Shown: positions 43,773-53,066 of the stretch, piece by piece | Position numbering within the stretch: the stretch's first letter is position 1 | Layout: each line of letters opens with the position of its first letter | Source of the DNA: JBEIGE01 sp040382055 | GTDB taxonomy: Bacteria > Pseudomonadota > Gammaproteobacteria > Burkholderiales > Burkholderiaceae_C | Reading direction: 5' to 3' | Assembly: GCA_040382055.1 (NCBI GenBank) | Contig: JBEIGE010000017.1 | Coordinates: forward strand, 1 to 64,000 | Length of the DNA stretch: 64,000 nt | The notes under the pieces: generated by a model | The model's input: only the letters and a program-made list of their open reading frames with translations | Databases searched by the model: none | What the model was told of the DNA's origin: nothing | Made by a program: the position numbers and the translations under genes

Positions 43773-45038
43773 ATGCATTTAAACGAACTCAAGGCACTGC
43801 ACGTCTCCGAAGTCCTCAAGCAAGCCGAGGAACTTGAGATTGAGAATACCGGGCGCATGCGCAAGCAGGAATTGATGTTCGCCATCATCAAGAAGCGTGC
43901 AAAAACCGGCGAACAGGTCTTTGCCGACGGCGTTCTGGAGATACTGCCTGACGGATTCGGCTTTTTACGCAGTCCGGACTCCAGCTACACCGCAAGCACC
44001 GATGACATTTACATCAGCCCAAGCCAGGTACGACGCTTCAATCTTCATACCGGTGACATGATTGAAGGCGAAGTGCGCACGCCTAAAGACGGAGAGCGCT
44101 ACTTTGCCTTGAATAAGCTCGAAAAAGTCAACGGTGGCGGACCGGAAGAGAACAAACACAAGGTCATGTTCGAAAACCTGACCCCCCTGTTCCCCAAGGT
44201 CCAGATGAAGCTGGAGCAGGAAAACTTCAAAGGCGAAGAAAACATCACCGGCCGCGTGATTGACATCATTGCACCGATTGGCAAAGGCCAGCGCGCCCTG
44301 TTGGTCGCGCCGCCGAAAAGCGGCAAGACTGTGATGATGCAACACATTGCGCACGCCATTGCCGCCAATTACCCTGACTCCCACATGATGGTCCTGCTGG
44401 TCGATGAACGTCCTGAAGAAGTCACCGAGATGCAGCGCACGGTCAAGGGTGAAGTCATCGCTTCCACCTTTGACGAACCTGCCGCCCGCCATGTGCACGT
44501 TGCAGAAATGGTGATTGAGCGTGCCAAGCGCCTGGTGGAACTGAAGAAAGATGTGGTTATCCTGCTCGACTCCATTACCCGGCTGGCCCGGGCCTATAAC
44601 AATGTGGTTCCGTCCAGCGGCAAGGTGTTAACCGGAGGTGTGGACGCCAATGCCCTGCAGCGTCCCAAACGCTTCCTCGGTGCGGCCCGGAACGTCGAAG
44701 AGGGCGGTTCATTGACAATCATTGCCACGGCCCTGGTTGATACGGGCAGCCGTATGGACGAGGTTATCTTTGAAGAGTTCAAGGGAACCGGCAACTCAGA
44801 AATCCACTTGGATCGACGTTTGTACGAGAAGCGCGTCTTCCCGTCCATCCAACTCAACCGCAGCGGTACACGGCGAGAAGAGTTGCTGCTGCAGCCCGAA
44901 ATTCTGCAAAAAACGCGAATTTTGCGGCAATTTTTGTACAACATGGACGAAATCGAGTCCATGGAGATGGTTCTCAAACAAATGCGCGCAACCAAGAACA
45001 GCAGCGAGTTTTTCGACATGATGCGCCGCGGCGGCTAG
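43773..45038 (+). CDS. rho: Transcription termination factor Rho
   Basis: The 421-residue hexameric RNA translocase has an N-terminal Rho-N/cold-shock RNA-binding part (HLNELKALHVSEVLKQAEE, GFGFLRS). The ATPase domain has Walker A VAPPKSGKTVMM near residue 185, VLLVDERPEEVTEM, the Q-loop region LLDSITRLARAYN, and the R-loop GGVDANALQRPKRFLGAARN. The length is typical. The ATG at 43773 lies 103 bases beyond the trxA terminator stem. Confidence 0.99.
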   Translation: MHLNELKALHVSEVLKQAEELEIENTGRMRKQELMFAIIKKRAKTGEQVFADGVLEILPDGFGFLRSPDSSYTASTDDIYISPSQVRRFNLHTGDMIEGEVRTPKDGERYFALNKLEKVNGGGPEENKHKVMFENLTPLFPKVQMKLEQENFKGEENITGRVIDIIAPIGKGQRALLVAPPKSGKTVMMQHIAHAIAANYPDSHMMVLLVDERPEEVTEMQRTVKGEVIASTFDEPAARHVHVAEMVIERAKRLVELKKDVVILLDSITRLARAYNNVVPSSGKVLTGGVDANALQRPKRFLGAARNVEEGGSLTIIATALVDTGSRMDEVIFEEFKGTGNSEIHLDRRLYEKRVFPSIQLNRSGTRREELLLQPEILQKTRILRQFLYNMDEIESMEMVLKQMRATKNSSEFFDMMRRGG

Positions 45039-45043
45039 GGCCT

Positions 45044-45088
45044 TATAATGCTGGGTTTTCGCGACAAGTACACCGGAATAGGCCGGTG
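45044..45088 (+). promoter_or_regulatory. rpmE2 promoter -10 and leader hairpin
   Basis: A perfect TATAAT lies at 45044-45049, six bases after the rho stop. CACCGG (45071-45076) and CCGGTG (45083-45088) form a 6-bp hairpin in the leader, 28 bases before the ATG. No good -35 is seen. It may be an L31 autoregulatory structure. Confidence 0.4.
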
Positions 45089-45116
45089 CGGCTGACGCAA
45101 CTGATGGAGAAGATTG

Positions 45117-45374
45117 ATGAAAGACGGTATTCACCCCAATTACAGAGATGTTTGCTTTGTGGACTTGTCCAACGGCTTCAAATTTGTCACACGTTCCTGC
45201 GCCAATGCCAAGGAAATGATCAAGATGGAAGACGGTCGCGAGTTGCCGCTTTACAAACTGGATACTTCCAGCGAATCACACCCGTTTTATACCGGTACAC
45301 AAAAGTCTGTAGACAATATGGGCGGCCGTGTTGAGAAATTCCGCAACCGCTTCGGCAAGACAGCTGCCAAGTAA
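45117..45374 (+). CDS. rpmE2: 50S ribosomal protein L31 type B
   Basis: The 85-residue protein starts MKDGIHPNYRDVCFVDLSNGFKF and has the SHPFYTGTQK and GRVEKFRNRFG end of L31. The zinc CxxC of type A is absent (only single cysteines in DVCF and RSCAN), so this is the longer type B form, which is usually used when zinc is scarce. GGAG seven bases before the ATG at 45117 decides the start. A strong terminator follows. Confidence 0.95.
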   Translation: MKDGIHPNYRDVCFVDLSNGFKFVTRSCANAKEMIKMEDGRELPLYKLDTSSESHPFYTGTQKSVDNMGGRVEKFRNRFGKTAAK

Positions 45375-45391
45375 ACAGCATTGCTCCAGCC

Positions 45392-45424
45392 AAGGGCAGC
45401 ACGGGTTACCGCGCTGCCCTTTTG
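45392..45424 (+). terminator. Rho-independent terminator after rpmE2
   Basis: AAGGGCAGC (45392-45400) and GCTGCCCTT (45413-45421) form a 9-bp stem with a 12-base loop, followed by TTTT. Confidence 0.85.
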
Positions 45425-45471
45425 CATGATAAAGCCGCTTTGTATCCTCTCAAGTCATCCTGCGACAAGCT

Positions 45472-47193
45472 GTGAATCAACCCTCTCCAGCCATCGTTAC
45501 CCAAGGCTCAGTTCGCCGACTGCCTCACTTGGCGCTGCTTATTTTTTGTATTGCCTATGTGCTACCTGGCTTTATCGGCCGTGAGCCCTGGCGCAGCGAT
45601 GATATATCCGCCTTCGGTGTCATGGCCGAATTGGCCGGAACTGGCCAGGATTGGTTTTCCCCAAAGCTGGCAGGCCTGGCCCCTGAGGTAGATGCTCTCT
45701 TGCCTTATTGGCTGGGTGCGTGGGCCCTGATGCTTGCACCGGGATGGCTAGCGCCTGATCTGGCAGCCCGCATTCCTTTTATTTTCCTGCTCGCCTTGAC
45801 ACTGCTCTCAACCTGGAAGGCTATTTATTACCTGGCCAGGAGCCCACGCGCCCAACCGGTTGCATTCGCCTTTGGGGGGGAGGCATCAGCGCCTGATTAC
45901 GCCCGTGCTTTGGCCGATGGCGGTTTGCTTGCATTAATTGCCTGCCTGGGGCTTGCACAACTGTCACATGAGACTACACCGGCCCAGACTCAGCTTTGCT
46001 TTGCTGCATTGAGTTTTTATGCCATTGCGGCCATGCCTTACCGCACGCTGGTCCCCGCCATTGCAGGTTTAGCGGGCTTGCTCGGCCTGATGCTCTCGGG
46101 AGCGCCGTCACAGGCCGTCCTGATTGGACTTGGCGCAGCCGTCATTTGTGCTTTGGATGACTCGCAAGCCAAAATTGGTCGTTCACGCCAATGGCGCTGG
46201 GTTATAGCGACGGTAATCTTCAGTGTGCTGCTGGCTGCACTAACCAGCAGTCTTGACCTGTGGCGCTGGAGAATTGAATGGCCACGGACAGACTGGCAAC
46301 ATCTGAAAAGTCTGGGCAGCCTGCTGGCCTGGTTTACCTGGCCGGCCTGGCCATTGGTGCTGTGGACTTTGTGGCAATGGCGCAGACAACTCGTGAGAAT
46401 GCGTCCTGGCCTGCACCTGGCTGTTCCTTTGTGGTTTTCATTGATCACCATATCCGCAACATTCATCACGCCCTCGGGTGACCGGGCTTTACTCCTCGCC
46501 TTACCTGCTATGGCAGCGTTGTCCGCCTTTGCACTGCCCACTCTAGGTCGCAGTTTATCGGCGCTGATTGACTGGTTTACGCTGTTGTTCTTTTCCGGTT
46601 GCGCTTTCATCATCTGGGTTGTCTGGTTAGCCATGCAAACCGGTTTTCCACCACAACCCGCAGCCAATGTGGCAAGACTCGCGCCCGGGTTTGAGGCTAG
46701 CTTTTCCATACTGCCTTTTGGCGTGGCCGTTCTGGCAACTTTGTCCTGGGCCTGGTTGGTCAAGTGGCGGGTTGGCCGGCACCGTGCAGCCATTTGGAAG
46801 AGCTTGGTCCTGCCGGCAGGTGGTGCCGCGCTTTGCTGGATTTTGCTTACAACACTATGGATGCCCCTTTTGGACTTTGCCCGCAGCTACAAGCCACTGG
46901 TGATGCGAATTGAAAAAGTTGTTCAGCCGGCTCAATGTCTGGAAGTTTTTGGACTCAAACCCGGGCTGATGGCAGCGCTTAGGTTTTATACCCACATGAA
47001 TTTGGAGCCAAGTCGCAATAGCGTGAGCTGCCCCTGGTTGTTGGTGGATCAGGATATTGCCAACCAAACGCCTGATCTTTTCAATAAGTCGCAATGGCAG
47101 ATGTTTATCACCATGGGTCACCCGACACCAGGTGAGGAAGATATCGTGATCTTCCAACGAATATCGCCAGTCAGGCCCGAGCCCGAAAACTGA
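45472..47193 (+). CDS. ArnT/GT39-like integral membrane protein
   Basis: The 573-residue protein has about 11 hydrophobic segments and a short soluble C-terminal domain (about 475-573). The early EPWRSDDISAFGVMAELAGTG resembles the first periplasmic loop of GT-C glycosyltransferases, with the DD pair in the position of the catalytic acid residue. I read it as an ArnT-like lipid-linked sugar transferase, but without a definite substrate. A GTG start at 45472 is used. The MATE gene starts 4 bases after its stop, so they share a transcript. Confidence 0.7.
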   Translation: MNQPSPAIVTQGSVRRLPHLALLIFCIAYVLPGFIGREPWRSDDISAFGVMAELAGTGQDWFSPKLAGLAPEVDALLPYWLGAWALMLAPGWLAPDLAARIPFIFLLALTLLSTWKAIYYLARSPRAQPVAFAFGGEASAPDYARALADGGLLALIACLGLAQLSHETTPAQTQLCFAALSFYAIAAMPYRTLVPAIAGLAGLLGLMLSGAPSQAVLIGLGAAVICALDDSQAKIGRSRQWRWVIATVIFSVLLAALTSSLDLWRWRIEWPRTDWQHLKSLGSLLAWFTWPAWPLVLWTLWQWRRQLVRMRPGLHLAVPLWFSLITISATFITPSGDRALLLALPAMAALSAFALPTLGRSLSALIDWFTLLFFSGCAFIIWVVWLAMQTGFPPQPAANVARLAPGFEASFSILPFGVAVLATLSWAWLVKWRVGRHRAAIWKSLVLPAGGAALCWILLTTLWMPLLDFARSYKPLVMRIEKVVQPAQCLEVFGLKPGLMAALRFYTHMNLEPSRNSVSCPWLLVDQDIANQTPDLFNKSQWQMFITMGHPTPGEEDIVIFQRISPVRPEPEN

Positions 47194-47197
47194 CACT

Positions 47198-48535
47198 TTG
47201 TCCGAACTCAAGCTCATTTCACGGCATGCCGGTACGGTATTGGTTGGTCAACTCGCCACCATGGCGTTCGGCGTCACCGACACCATCGTAGCGGGCCGTT
47301 ATGCCGAATCATCCCTAGCCGCACTTTCCGTGGCTTCGGCCATTTACATGAGTGTGTATATTGCATTGATGACGGGCATTCAGGCTTTGATGCCCATCTG
47401 GTCCGAACTGCAGGGATCCAGGGAATATGCGCTACTCGGAAAATCGTTCCGTCAGGCGCTGTACGTTTGCCTGATCGCCACCATCATCGGCATGAGCATT
47501 CTTTTCAATCCGGGTGCCTTGCTTGATTGGGGCCAGGTTCCCCACAACCTTCGTCCTGAGATTTTCAATTACCTGAGACTCTTGGCATTCGCTTTGCCGG
47601 CAGCATTGCTGTTTCGCATGTACAGCACCCTGAACCAAAGCCTGGGAAAACCAATGCTGGTCACATGGCTGCAAATTGCTTCACTGGCAATCAAGATTCC
47701 TGTGTCCATTGTGCTGACTTTTGGTGCGCCGGGGATAGAACCTATGGGGGTTGCAGGCTGCGCTTTGGGCACACTCATCGTGAATTACGCCATGCTGGCA
47801 ACGGCAATTTGGATGTTACAAACCCGGACCATTTACCAACCTTACCGGCTGTGGGAAGCTTTGGAAAAACCATGCTGGACAACGATTGCCTCCTTTGCAA
47901 GGCTAGGCATTCCCGCTGGCTTGGCGATTTTGGTCGAGGTGACCTCTTTTACCCTGATGGCGCTTTTCATTGCCAGACTCGGTACTGTTGCGGCAGCCAG
48001 CCATCAGATCGCCGCCAACCTGGCTGCCGTGATGTACATGATGCCTCTGGCAATCGGCATTGCATCAAGCAGTCGCGTGAGTTTCTGGCTGGGTGCCGGT
48101 GAACCGGCCAAAGCCCACAGCGTGATCAGGCTGGCGTTCATGCTCTCACTTGGAACATCTTTGCTGCTCAGTGCCGCACTGTTGGGTAGCCGGCTCATGC
48201 TGGCTGACATTTATGCACGCAGCCCAGAAGTGATTGCCTTGACCGTCACACTGTTGGGCTGGGTGGCAGTCTTCATGGTCTTTGACAGCTTGCAGGCCGT
48301 TGGCTTGTTTATTCTGCGCTGCTTTCGCATCACCGTTTTTCCACTGGCCGTTTACTGTGTTCTGCTTTGGGGACTTGGCTTGTTTGGCGGGTACCTACTT
48401 TGCTATGAGGGCATAGGCTCATTCAAGGCGTTACAGATGCCCGCAGCATTCTGGATGACCAATAGCCTGGCCTTGGCTGTCACTTCAGTCATTTTCTGGT
48501 TGATGCTGGTTGCACTGACGAATAAAAAGCAGTGA
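47198..48535 (+). CDS. MATE family efflux transporter
   Basis: The 445-residue protein has twelve hydrophobic segments in two homologous halves. It opens HAGTVLVGQLATMAFGVTDTIVAGRYAES, the usual MATE/NorM beginning, with the Asp of GVTD in the first segment. It exports cationic or other small compounds in exchange for Na+ or protons. The start is probably TTG (47198), 4 bases after the previous stop, so translation may be coupled. It converges on phoR with 29 bases between. Confidence 0.92.
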   Translation: MSELKLISRHAGTVLVGQLATMAFGVTDTIVAGRYAESSLAALSVASAIYMSVYIALMTGIQALMPIWSELQGSREYALLGKSFRQALYVCLIATIIGMSILFNPGALLDWGQVPHNLRPEIFNYLRLLAFALPAALLFRMYSTLNQSLGKPMLVTWLQIASLAIKIPVSIVLTFGAPGIEPMGVAGCALGTLIVNYAMLATAIWMLQTRTIYQPYRLWEALEKPCWTTIASFARLGIPAGLAILVEVTSFTLMALFIARLGTVAAASHQIAANLAAVMYMMPLAIGIASSSRVSFWLGAGEPAKAHSVIRLAFMLSLGTSLLLSAALLGSRLMLADIYARSPEVIALTVTLLGWVAVFMVFDSLQAVGLFILRCFRITVFPLAVYCVLLWGLGLFGGYLLCYEGIGSFKALQMPAAFWMTNSLALAVTSVIFWLMLVALTNKKQ

Positions 48536-48564
48536 CAGTGAACAGTTCGGGAGCCAGGGATTGC

Positions 48565-49935
48565 TTACGCGTTGACGGTCATGTCGGGCAAGACAGCGGC
48601 CGCAGGCTTGATGCGAACCCGTTCCGGGCTGAAAATAATTGAGAAGGTTGAGCCATGACCCGTCGCGCTGTCAATTTTGAGTTCAGCGCCATGACGCTGT
48701 ACAACATGTTTAACAATCGCCAAACCCAAACCGGTACCACCTGTATCACGCGAGCGGCTCCGGTCAACCCGGTAAAAACGCTCGGTCAGCCTGGGAATAT
48801 GTTCAGGCGCGATGCCGGGGCCCGAGTCTTGGACTGAGAACTCCACACGCCCCTCGTCGCGAATTCTCAGACGCACGTGAATGGAACCGTCTGAAGGGGT
48901 GTAACGAATCGCATTGCTAACCAAGTTGGACATGGCACTGAGAATCTCACTGGGTGAACCCGAAATTTCAATATCCGGCGTCACTTCAAAAATCAACTGC
49001 TGATTGTCAGGCATTGGCAAATCAAGCATGTTGGAGAGAGCCTGTGCTTCCTGCTCAAGTTGGCGCATCACGACCCGCATGGAGACCCACTCTGTATTAC
49101 CAGGCAATGGGCTGCCATCAAGCCGGGATAAAGTCAGAAGGTCGCTTACCAGATTTTGCATGCGCAAGGCCTGCTGAGCCATCAGATCAAGATACTTGAA
49201 ACGTTCGGCCTCAGAAAGTGGCAAGGTCTGAAGAGTCTCTACAAAACCTGATAAAACGGTCAGCGGTGTACGGATTTCATGAGATACATTGGCAACGAAA
49301 TCCCGGCGCATGGCTTCGGCCTGCTCCAAGGCAGTGACATCGTTGGACAACAACAGACTGCGGCCATCCCCGTAAGGGTGGACATGCACGGACAGACGGA
49401 CTGGATGGATGGCTGAATTTGCTCGTCCGGGCATGATGACGCCGGAGTTGAAATTACCTTCAGTGTAATAAGCTGCGAAAGTCGGGTCCCTGACAAGGTT
49501 GCCAAAATGCTGAAGTAAATCCCGTTTCGCTTCAAATCCGAAATGGGCGGATGCCATTTGGTTAAACCATTCAATCCGGCCGGATGCATCGATCAAGACA
49601 ACCCCATTTGGCGACGCTTGAAGTGCAGACAGAAATAGCTGCAAGCGAGTATCACTTTCCTGAATTTTCTGATTTTTTAACTTAATCAGGCGTCGGGTTC
49701 GATCAGCCACCTCTCCCCATAACCCGGAGGAAACAGCAACAAGAGATGTGTCACCCCGACGCAGCCATTCCAGCACGCGAATGCCGCGGGTAAAGTCCCA
49801 GACAACCCAGAATAATCCTCCTGCTATACACCCGAGCAGAATTCCTGTGGTGGGTGAATCCCGGAAAGTCAGGAAATATCCGGCCAGTGCCCAAACCATT
49901 TGGGAGAGGACAAACGAGAATAAACGGAAAAACAT
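48565..49935 (-). CDS. phoR: Phosphate regulon sensor histidine kinase PhoR
   Basis: The 456-residue membrane kinase has two N-terminal hydrophobic segments (about 8-25 and 30-48) and no large periplasmic domain. A PAS domain follows (FLSALQASPNGVVLIDASGRIEWFNQMA). The DHp helix carries the phospho-His in VANVSHEIRTPLTVLSG. The ATPase domain has NLVSNAIRYTP, DSGPGIAPEHI and GGTGLGLAIVKH. It senses phosphate through PstSCAB-PhoU and phosphorylates PhoB. It is last in the pst-pho operon, 39 bases after phoB. Confidence 0.97.
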   Translation of the reverse strand: MFFRLFSFVLSQMVWALAGYFLTFRDSPTTGILLGCIAGGLFWVVWDFTRGIRVLEWLRRGDTSLVAVSSGLWGEVADRTRRLIKLKNQKIQESDTRLQLFLSALQASPNGVVLIDASGRIEWFNQMASAHFGFEAKRDLLQHFGNLVRDPTFAAYYTEGNFNSGVIMPGRANSAIHPVRLSVHVHPYGDGRSLLLSNDVTALEQAEAMRRDFVANVSHEIRTPLTVLSGFVETLQTLPLSEAERFKYLDLMAQQALRMQNLVSDLLTLSRLDGSPLPGNTEWVSMRVVMRQLEQEAQALSNMLDLPMPDNQQLIFEVTPDIEISGSPSEILSAMSNLVSNAIRYTPSDGSIHVRLRIRDEGRVEFSVQDSGPGIAPEHIPRLTERFYRVDRSRSRDTGGTGLGLAIVKHVVQRHGAELKIDSATGHGSTFSIIFSPERVRIKPAAAVLPDMTVNA

Positions 49936-49974
49936 GGGTCAGTTCAACCGGTCGCAAGAACCAGCAAAACAGAT

Positions 49975-50694
49975 TCAGGAAGCAACAGCAGAAGAGAGTG
50001 CCTGGGACGTTTGGGACGTAATTCTGTAGCCTGCACCACGGACAGTCTCGACCATGGCAGCAGCCCCTCCGAGGGCTTCGCGAAGTCGTTTGACGTGAAC
50101 ATCAACTGTTCGCTCCTCAATAAACACATGGTCACCCCATACCTGATCAAGCAGTTGAGAGCGGCTGTGAACTCGCTCGGCATGCGTCATCAGGTATTGA
50201 AGAAGCTTGAATTCGGTAGGGCCCAATTTAACAGGCTGCTCCTGAAAAGTCACCCGGTGTGTCGATGAATCCAGAACCAAAGAACCGATTATGGCAGTTC
50301 CACCCACCTGCTCCGGAGTGCGTCGACGAAGTACTGCACGAATTCTGGCAAGCATTTCTTTGGTAGAAAAAGGCTTGACCATGTAGTCATCAGCGCCCGC
50401 ATCCAATCCAGCGATCCGGTCGGCCTCATCGCTGCGGGCAGTCAGCATAATGATCGGAACTGTCTTGGTTCTGGGGTGGGAACGCCAGCGTTTGGCCAAG
50501 GTCAGGCCACTTTCACCCGGCAGCATCCAATCCAGAAGAATCACATCGGGCACCACTGCGTCAAGTTCAACCTGAGCGCTGGCACTGTCCATCGCCCAAG
50601 TCGGCTTAAATCCGTTATGCCTGAGATTAACGGCAATTAACTCAGCGATAGAAGCTTCATCTTCAACAATCAGGACGCCAGGATGGGTTTTCAT
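49975..50694 (-). CDS. phoB: Phosphate regulon response regulator PhoB
   Basis: The 239-residue OmpR-family regulator has a receiver domain with acidic pair VEDEAS, the phospho-Asp in VILLDWMLPGESG and Lys in DYMVKPFSTKEM. The winged-helix domain has LGPTEFKLLQYLMTHAERVHSR, DHVFIEERTVDVHVKRLR and VRGAGYR. It binds CTGTCAT direct repeats; several are visible in this window. It overlaps the phoU stop by 4 bases. Confidence 0.98.
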   Translation of the reverse strand: MKTHPGVLIVEDEASIAELIAVNLRHNGFKPTWAMDSASAQVELDAVVPDVILLDWMLPGESGLTLAKRWRSHPRTKTVPIIMLTARSDEADRIAGLDAGADDYMVKPFSTKEMLARIRAVLRRRTPEQVGGTAIIGSLVLDSSTHRVTFQEQPVKLGPTEFKLLQYLMTHAERVHSRSQLLDQVWGDHVFIEERTVDVHVKRLREALGGAAAMVETVRGAGYRITSQTSQALSSAVAS

Positions 50695-51392
50695 TTCAGG
50701 ACAGATTCAATTTCTTCAATCGAGGTGTGACGAACGTCTGCACCCTTGACGATGTAAATAATCAGTTCTGCGATATTTTTAGCATGATCCCCAATACGCT
50801 CAATCGCCTTGGCCAGAAACAAAAGATCAAGACTGGGGGAAATCATTCGAGGATCTTCCATCATGTAGGTAATGAGAATACGCACAAAACCATCGAACTC
50901 TTGGTCAATCAGGTCGTCTTCTTTGAGGATGGTCAATGCAGTTTCGGTATCCAGCCTGGCAAACGCATCAAGTGCTTTGCGCAGCTGTCCTGAGGCCAGA
51001 TTTGCAGCCATCTGAAGATCGGATGCAGGCAAGGAACGGGGCACACCACTGTGAATGATTGATAAAACCATTCTTGCAATCTTGACCGCTTCGTCGCCCA
51101 CGCGCTCCAGATTGGCTGTTGCTTTGGAAATTGCAATCAGCAACCGCAAATCACCCGCCGTGGGTTGGCGACGGGAAATAATGGAGGACAAGTCCCGGTC
51201 AATCTCGATTTCCATTGCGTTAACCCGAACTTCAGTCCGGACAACCTGATGACAGGTTTCCGCATTGAAATGCGACAAAGCGTATATGGCCTGGTGAATT
51301 TGGGATTCAACCAGCCCACCCAGTTCCATCACGCGTGTGGATACGGATGTGAGCTCAGTGTCAAATTGTGATGAGAGGTGTTTGTCAGTCAT
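50691..51392 (-). CDS. phoU: Phosphate signalling protein PhoU
   Basis: The 233-residue protein has two repeats of a three-helix bundle. It opens HLSSQFDTELTSVSTRVMELGGLVE and has metal-binding E/D motifs in ERVGDEAVKIARM and IERIGDHAKNIAELI. It links the Pst transporter to PhoR and restrains the regulon when phosphate is ample. It lies 18 bases after pstB and overlaps phoB. Confidence 0.98.
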   Translation of the reverse strand: MTDKHLSSQFDTELTSVSTRVMELGGLVESQIHQAIYALSHFNAETCHQVVRTEVRVNAMEIEIDRDLSSIISRRQPTAGDLRLLIAISKATANLERVGDEAVKIARMVLSIIHSGVPRSLPASDLQMAANLASGQLRKALDAFARLDTETALTILKEDDLIDQEFDGFVRILITYMMEDPRMISPSLDLLFLAKAIERIGDHAKNIAELIIYIVKGADVRHTSIEEIESVLK

Positions 51393-51410
51393 ATTATGTT
51401 CACCCAGTAA

Positions 51411-52190
51411 TTAGCCGAACCTGCCGGTAATGTAGTCTTCGGTTTCTTTGCGGTTGGGCTTGAAAAACATCTGTTCTGTTGAGCCGAATTCCATCAAATC
51501 ACCCAGGTACATATATGCTGTGTAATCGCTGCAACGAGCTGCTTGCTGCATATTGTGAGTCACGATCACCACGGTGTAGTCGTTTTTGAGCTCAGTGATT
51601 AATTCTTCAATTTTTTCCGTCGAAATATGATCAAGCGCAGAGCAAGGTTCGTCCAGCAGAAGTACTTCAGGCTTGATGGCAATCCCCCGGGCTATGCACA
51701 AGCGTTGCTGCTGACCACCCGATAGGCTGGCACCATTCTGCTTGAGTTTGTCTTTGACTTCGTTCCACAGCGCAGCTTTCTTCAATGCCCACTCAACACG
51801 CTCCTCCAACTCGGAGGCACTCAGGGACTCAAACAGCTTGATTCCAAAAGCAATATTGTCAAAAATTGACATTGGGAAAGGCGTTGGCTTTTGAAAAACC
51901 ATGCCCACCTTGGCACGCACCAGCGCAACATCTTTGGTCGTAGACAACAGGTTCTCACCATCCACCAGGATATCCCCTTCAGCACGTTGCTCGGGGTAGA
52001 GCTCAAACATCCGGTTAAACACCCTCAATAGGGTGGACTTGCCGCAACCAGAAGGGCCAATAAAAGCGGTCACTTTGCGCTCAGGAATTTCCAGGTTGAT
52101 GTCTTTGAGTGCACGGAACTTGCCGTAATAAAAATTCAGATTTTTGACAGAAATTTTTGATATTTCAACGGGTTTTTCAAGGGTGTTCAT
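51411..52190 (-). CDS. pstB: Phosphate ABC transporter ATPase PstB
   Basis: The 259-residue ABC protein has Walker A FIGPSGCGKSTLLRVFNRM, the Q-loop MVFQKPTPFPMSIFDN, signature ASLSGGQQQRLCIARG and Walker B VLLLDEPCSALD. The residue after SALD is His (commonly Pro in PstB). It energises phosphate uptake through PstCA and takes part in PhoR signalling. Nine bases separate it from pstA. Confidence 0.98.
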   Translation of the reverse strand: MNTLEKPVEISKISVKNLNFYYGKFRALKDINLEIPERKVTAFIGPSGCGKSTLLRVFNRMFELYPEQRAEGDILVDGENLLSTTKDVALVRAKVGMVFQKPTPFPMSIFDNIAFGIKLFESLSASELEERVEWALKKAALWNEVKDKLKQNGASLSGGQQQRLCIARGIAIKPEVLLLDEPCSALDHISTEKIEELITELKNDYTVVIVTHNMQQAARCSDYTAYMYLGDLMEFGSTEQMFFKPNRKETEDYITGRFG

Positions 52191-52199
52191 GACATGCTT

Positions 52200-53066
52200 T
52201 CAACGGTAATTTTTGTCGCGGGTCAGTACCCGTGCAAGGATGTTCAGACCCAAAACGGTCAGGGTGATCAACAACACACCGGCCCAGGCCAATTTTTGCC
52301 AGTTTTCGTAAGGACTCATGGCAAACTTGAAAATGGTGACAGGCAAACTTGCCATAGGCTCACTCAGGCTTGAAGTCCAGAATTGATTACTCAGTGCGGT
52401 AAACAGCAGCGGCGCTGTTTCACCTGAAACCCTGGCCAGCGCCAGCAGCACACCAGTGACAACGCCAGCGCGAGCTGCCTTAAGAGTAATGCTGAGGATG
52501 ACCTTCCACTTCGGTGAACCCAGTGCATAAGCAGCTTCCCGCAAACCAGAGGGCACCAACTGGAGCATGTTCTCAGTTGTTCGAATGACGACAGGAATAA
52601 CAATCAAGGCCAGCGCCATCACCCCGGCCCAACCCGAAAATGACTTGAAACGGGCGACAATAACTGCGTATACAAACAAGCCGATCACGATGGAGGGCGC
52701 AGACAACAAGATGTCGTTAACAAAACGGGTCACCGACGCGAGCAAACCCTTGGGGTTGTATTCAGCCAAGTAGATACCCGCCATGATGCCAATAGGTGTG
52801 CCTATGAATGTGGCAAGCATGACCATCAAAAAAGAACCGTAGATAGCATTTGCAAGACCTCCAACCTCATTGGGGGGAGGAGTCATCTCTGTCAAAGCGG
52901 CAAATGTCAAGCCACCGATACCCAGCGTGAATGTCTCCCACAAAATCCAGAACAACCAGAAAAGTCCAAAAGACATGGCGCCCAGGGATAAAGTCAAGGC
53001 AATAATATTGACCCGCTTGCGACGGGCAAAATGCATCAATCGGGTTTTATCAAGTGCAGCATTCAT
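52200..53066 (-). CDS. pstA: Phosphate ABC transporter permease PstA
   Basis: The 288-residue inner-membrane protein has six membrane segments and the permease coupling loop ALREAAYALGSPKWKVILSITL-type motif (GLREAAYALGSPKWKV). APSIVIGLFVYA is typical of PstA. It pairs with PstC to form the phosphate channel. Its ATG overlaps the pstC stop by 4 bases. Confidence 0.97.
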   Translation of the reverse strand: MNAALDKTRLMHFARRKRVNIIALTLSLGAMSFGLFWLFWILWETFTLGIGGLTFAALTEMTPPPNEVGGLANAIYGSFLMVMLATFIGTPIGIMAGIYLAEYNPKGLLASVTRFVNDILLSAPSIVIGLFVYAVIVARFKSFSGWAGVMALALIVIPVVIRTTENMLQLVPSGLREAAYALGSPKWKVILSITLKAARAGVVTGVLLALARVSGETAPLLFTALSNQFWTSSLSEPMASLPVTIFKFAMSPYENWQKLAWAGVLLITLTVLGLNILARVLTRDKNYR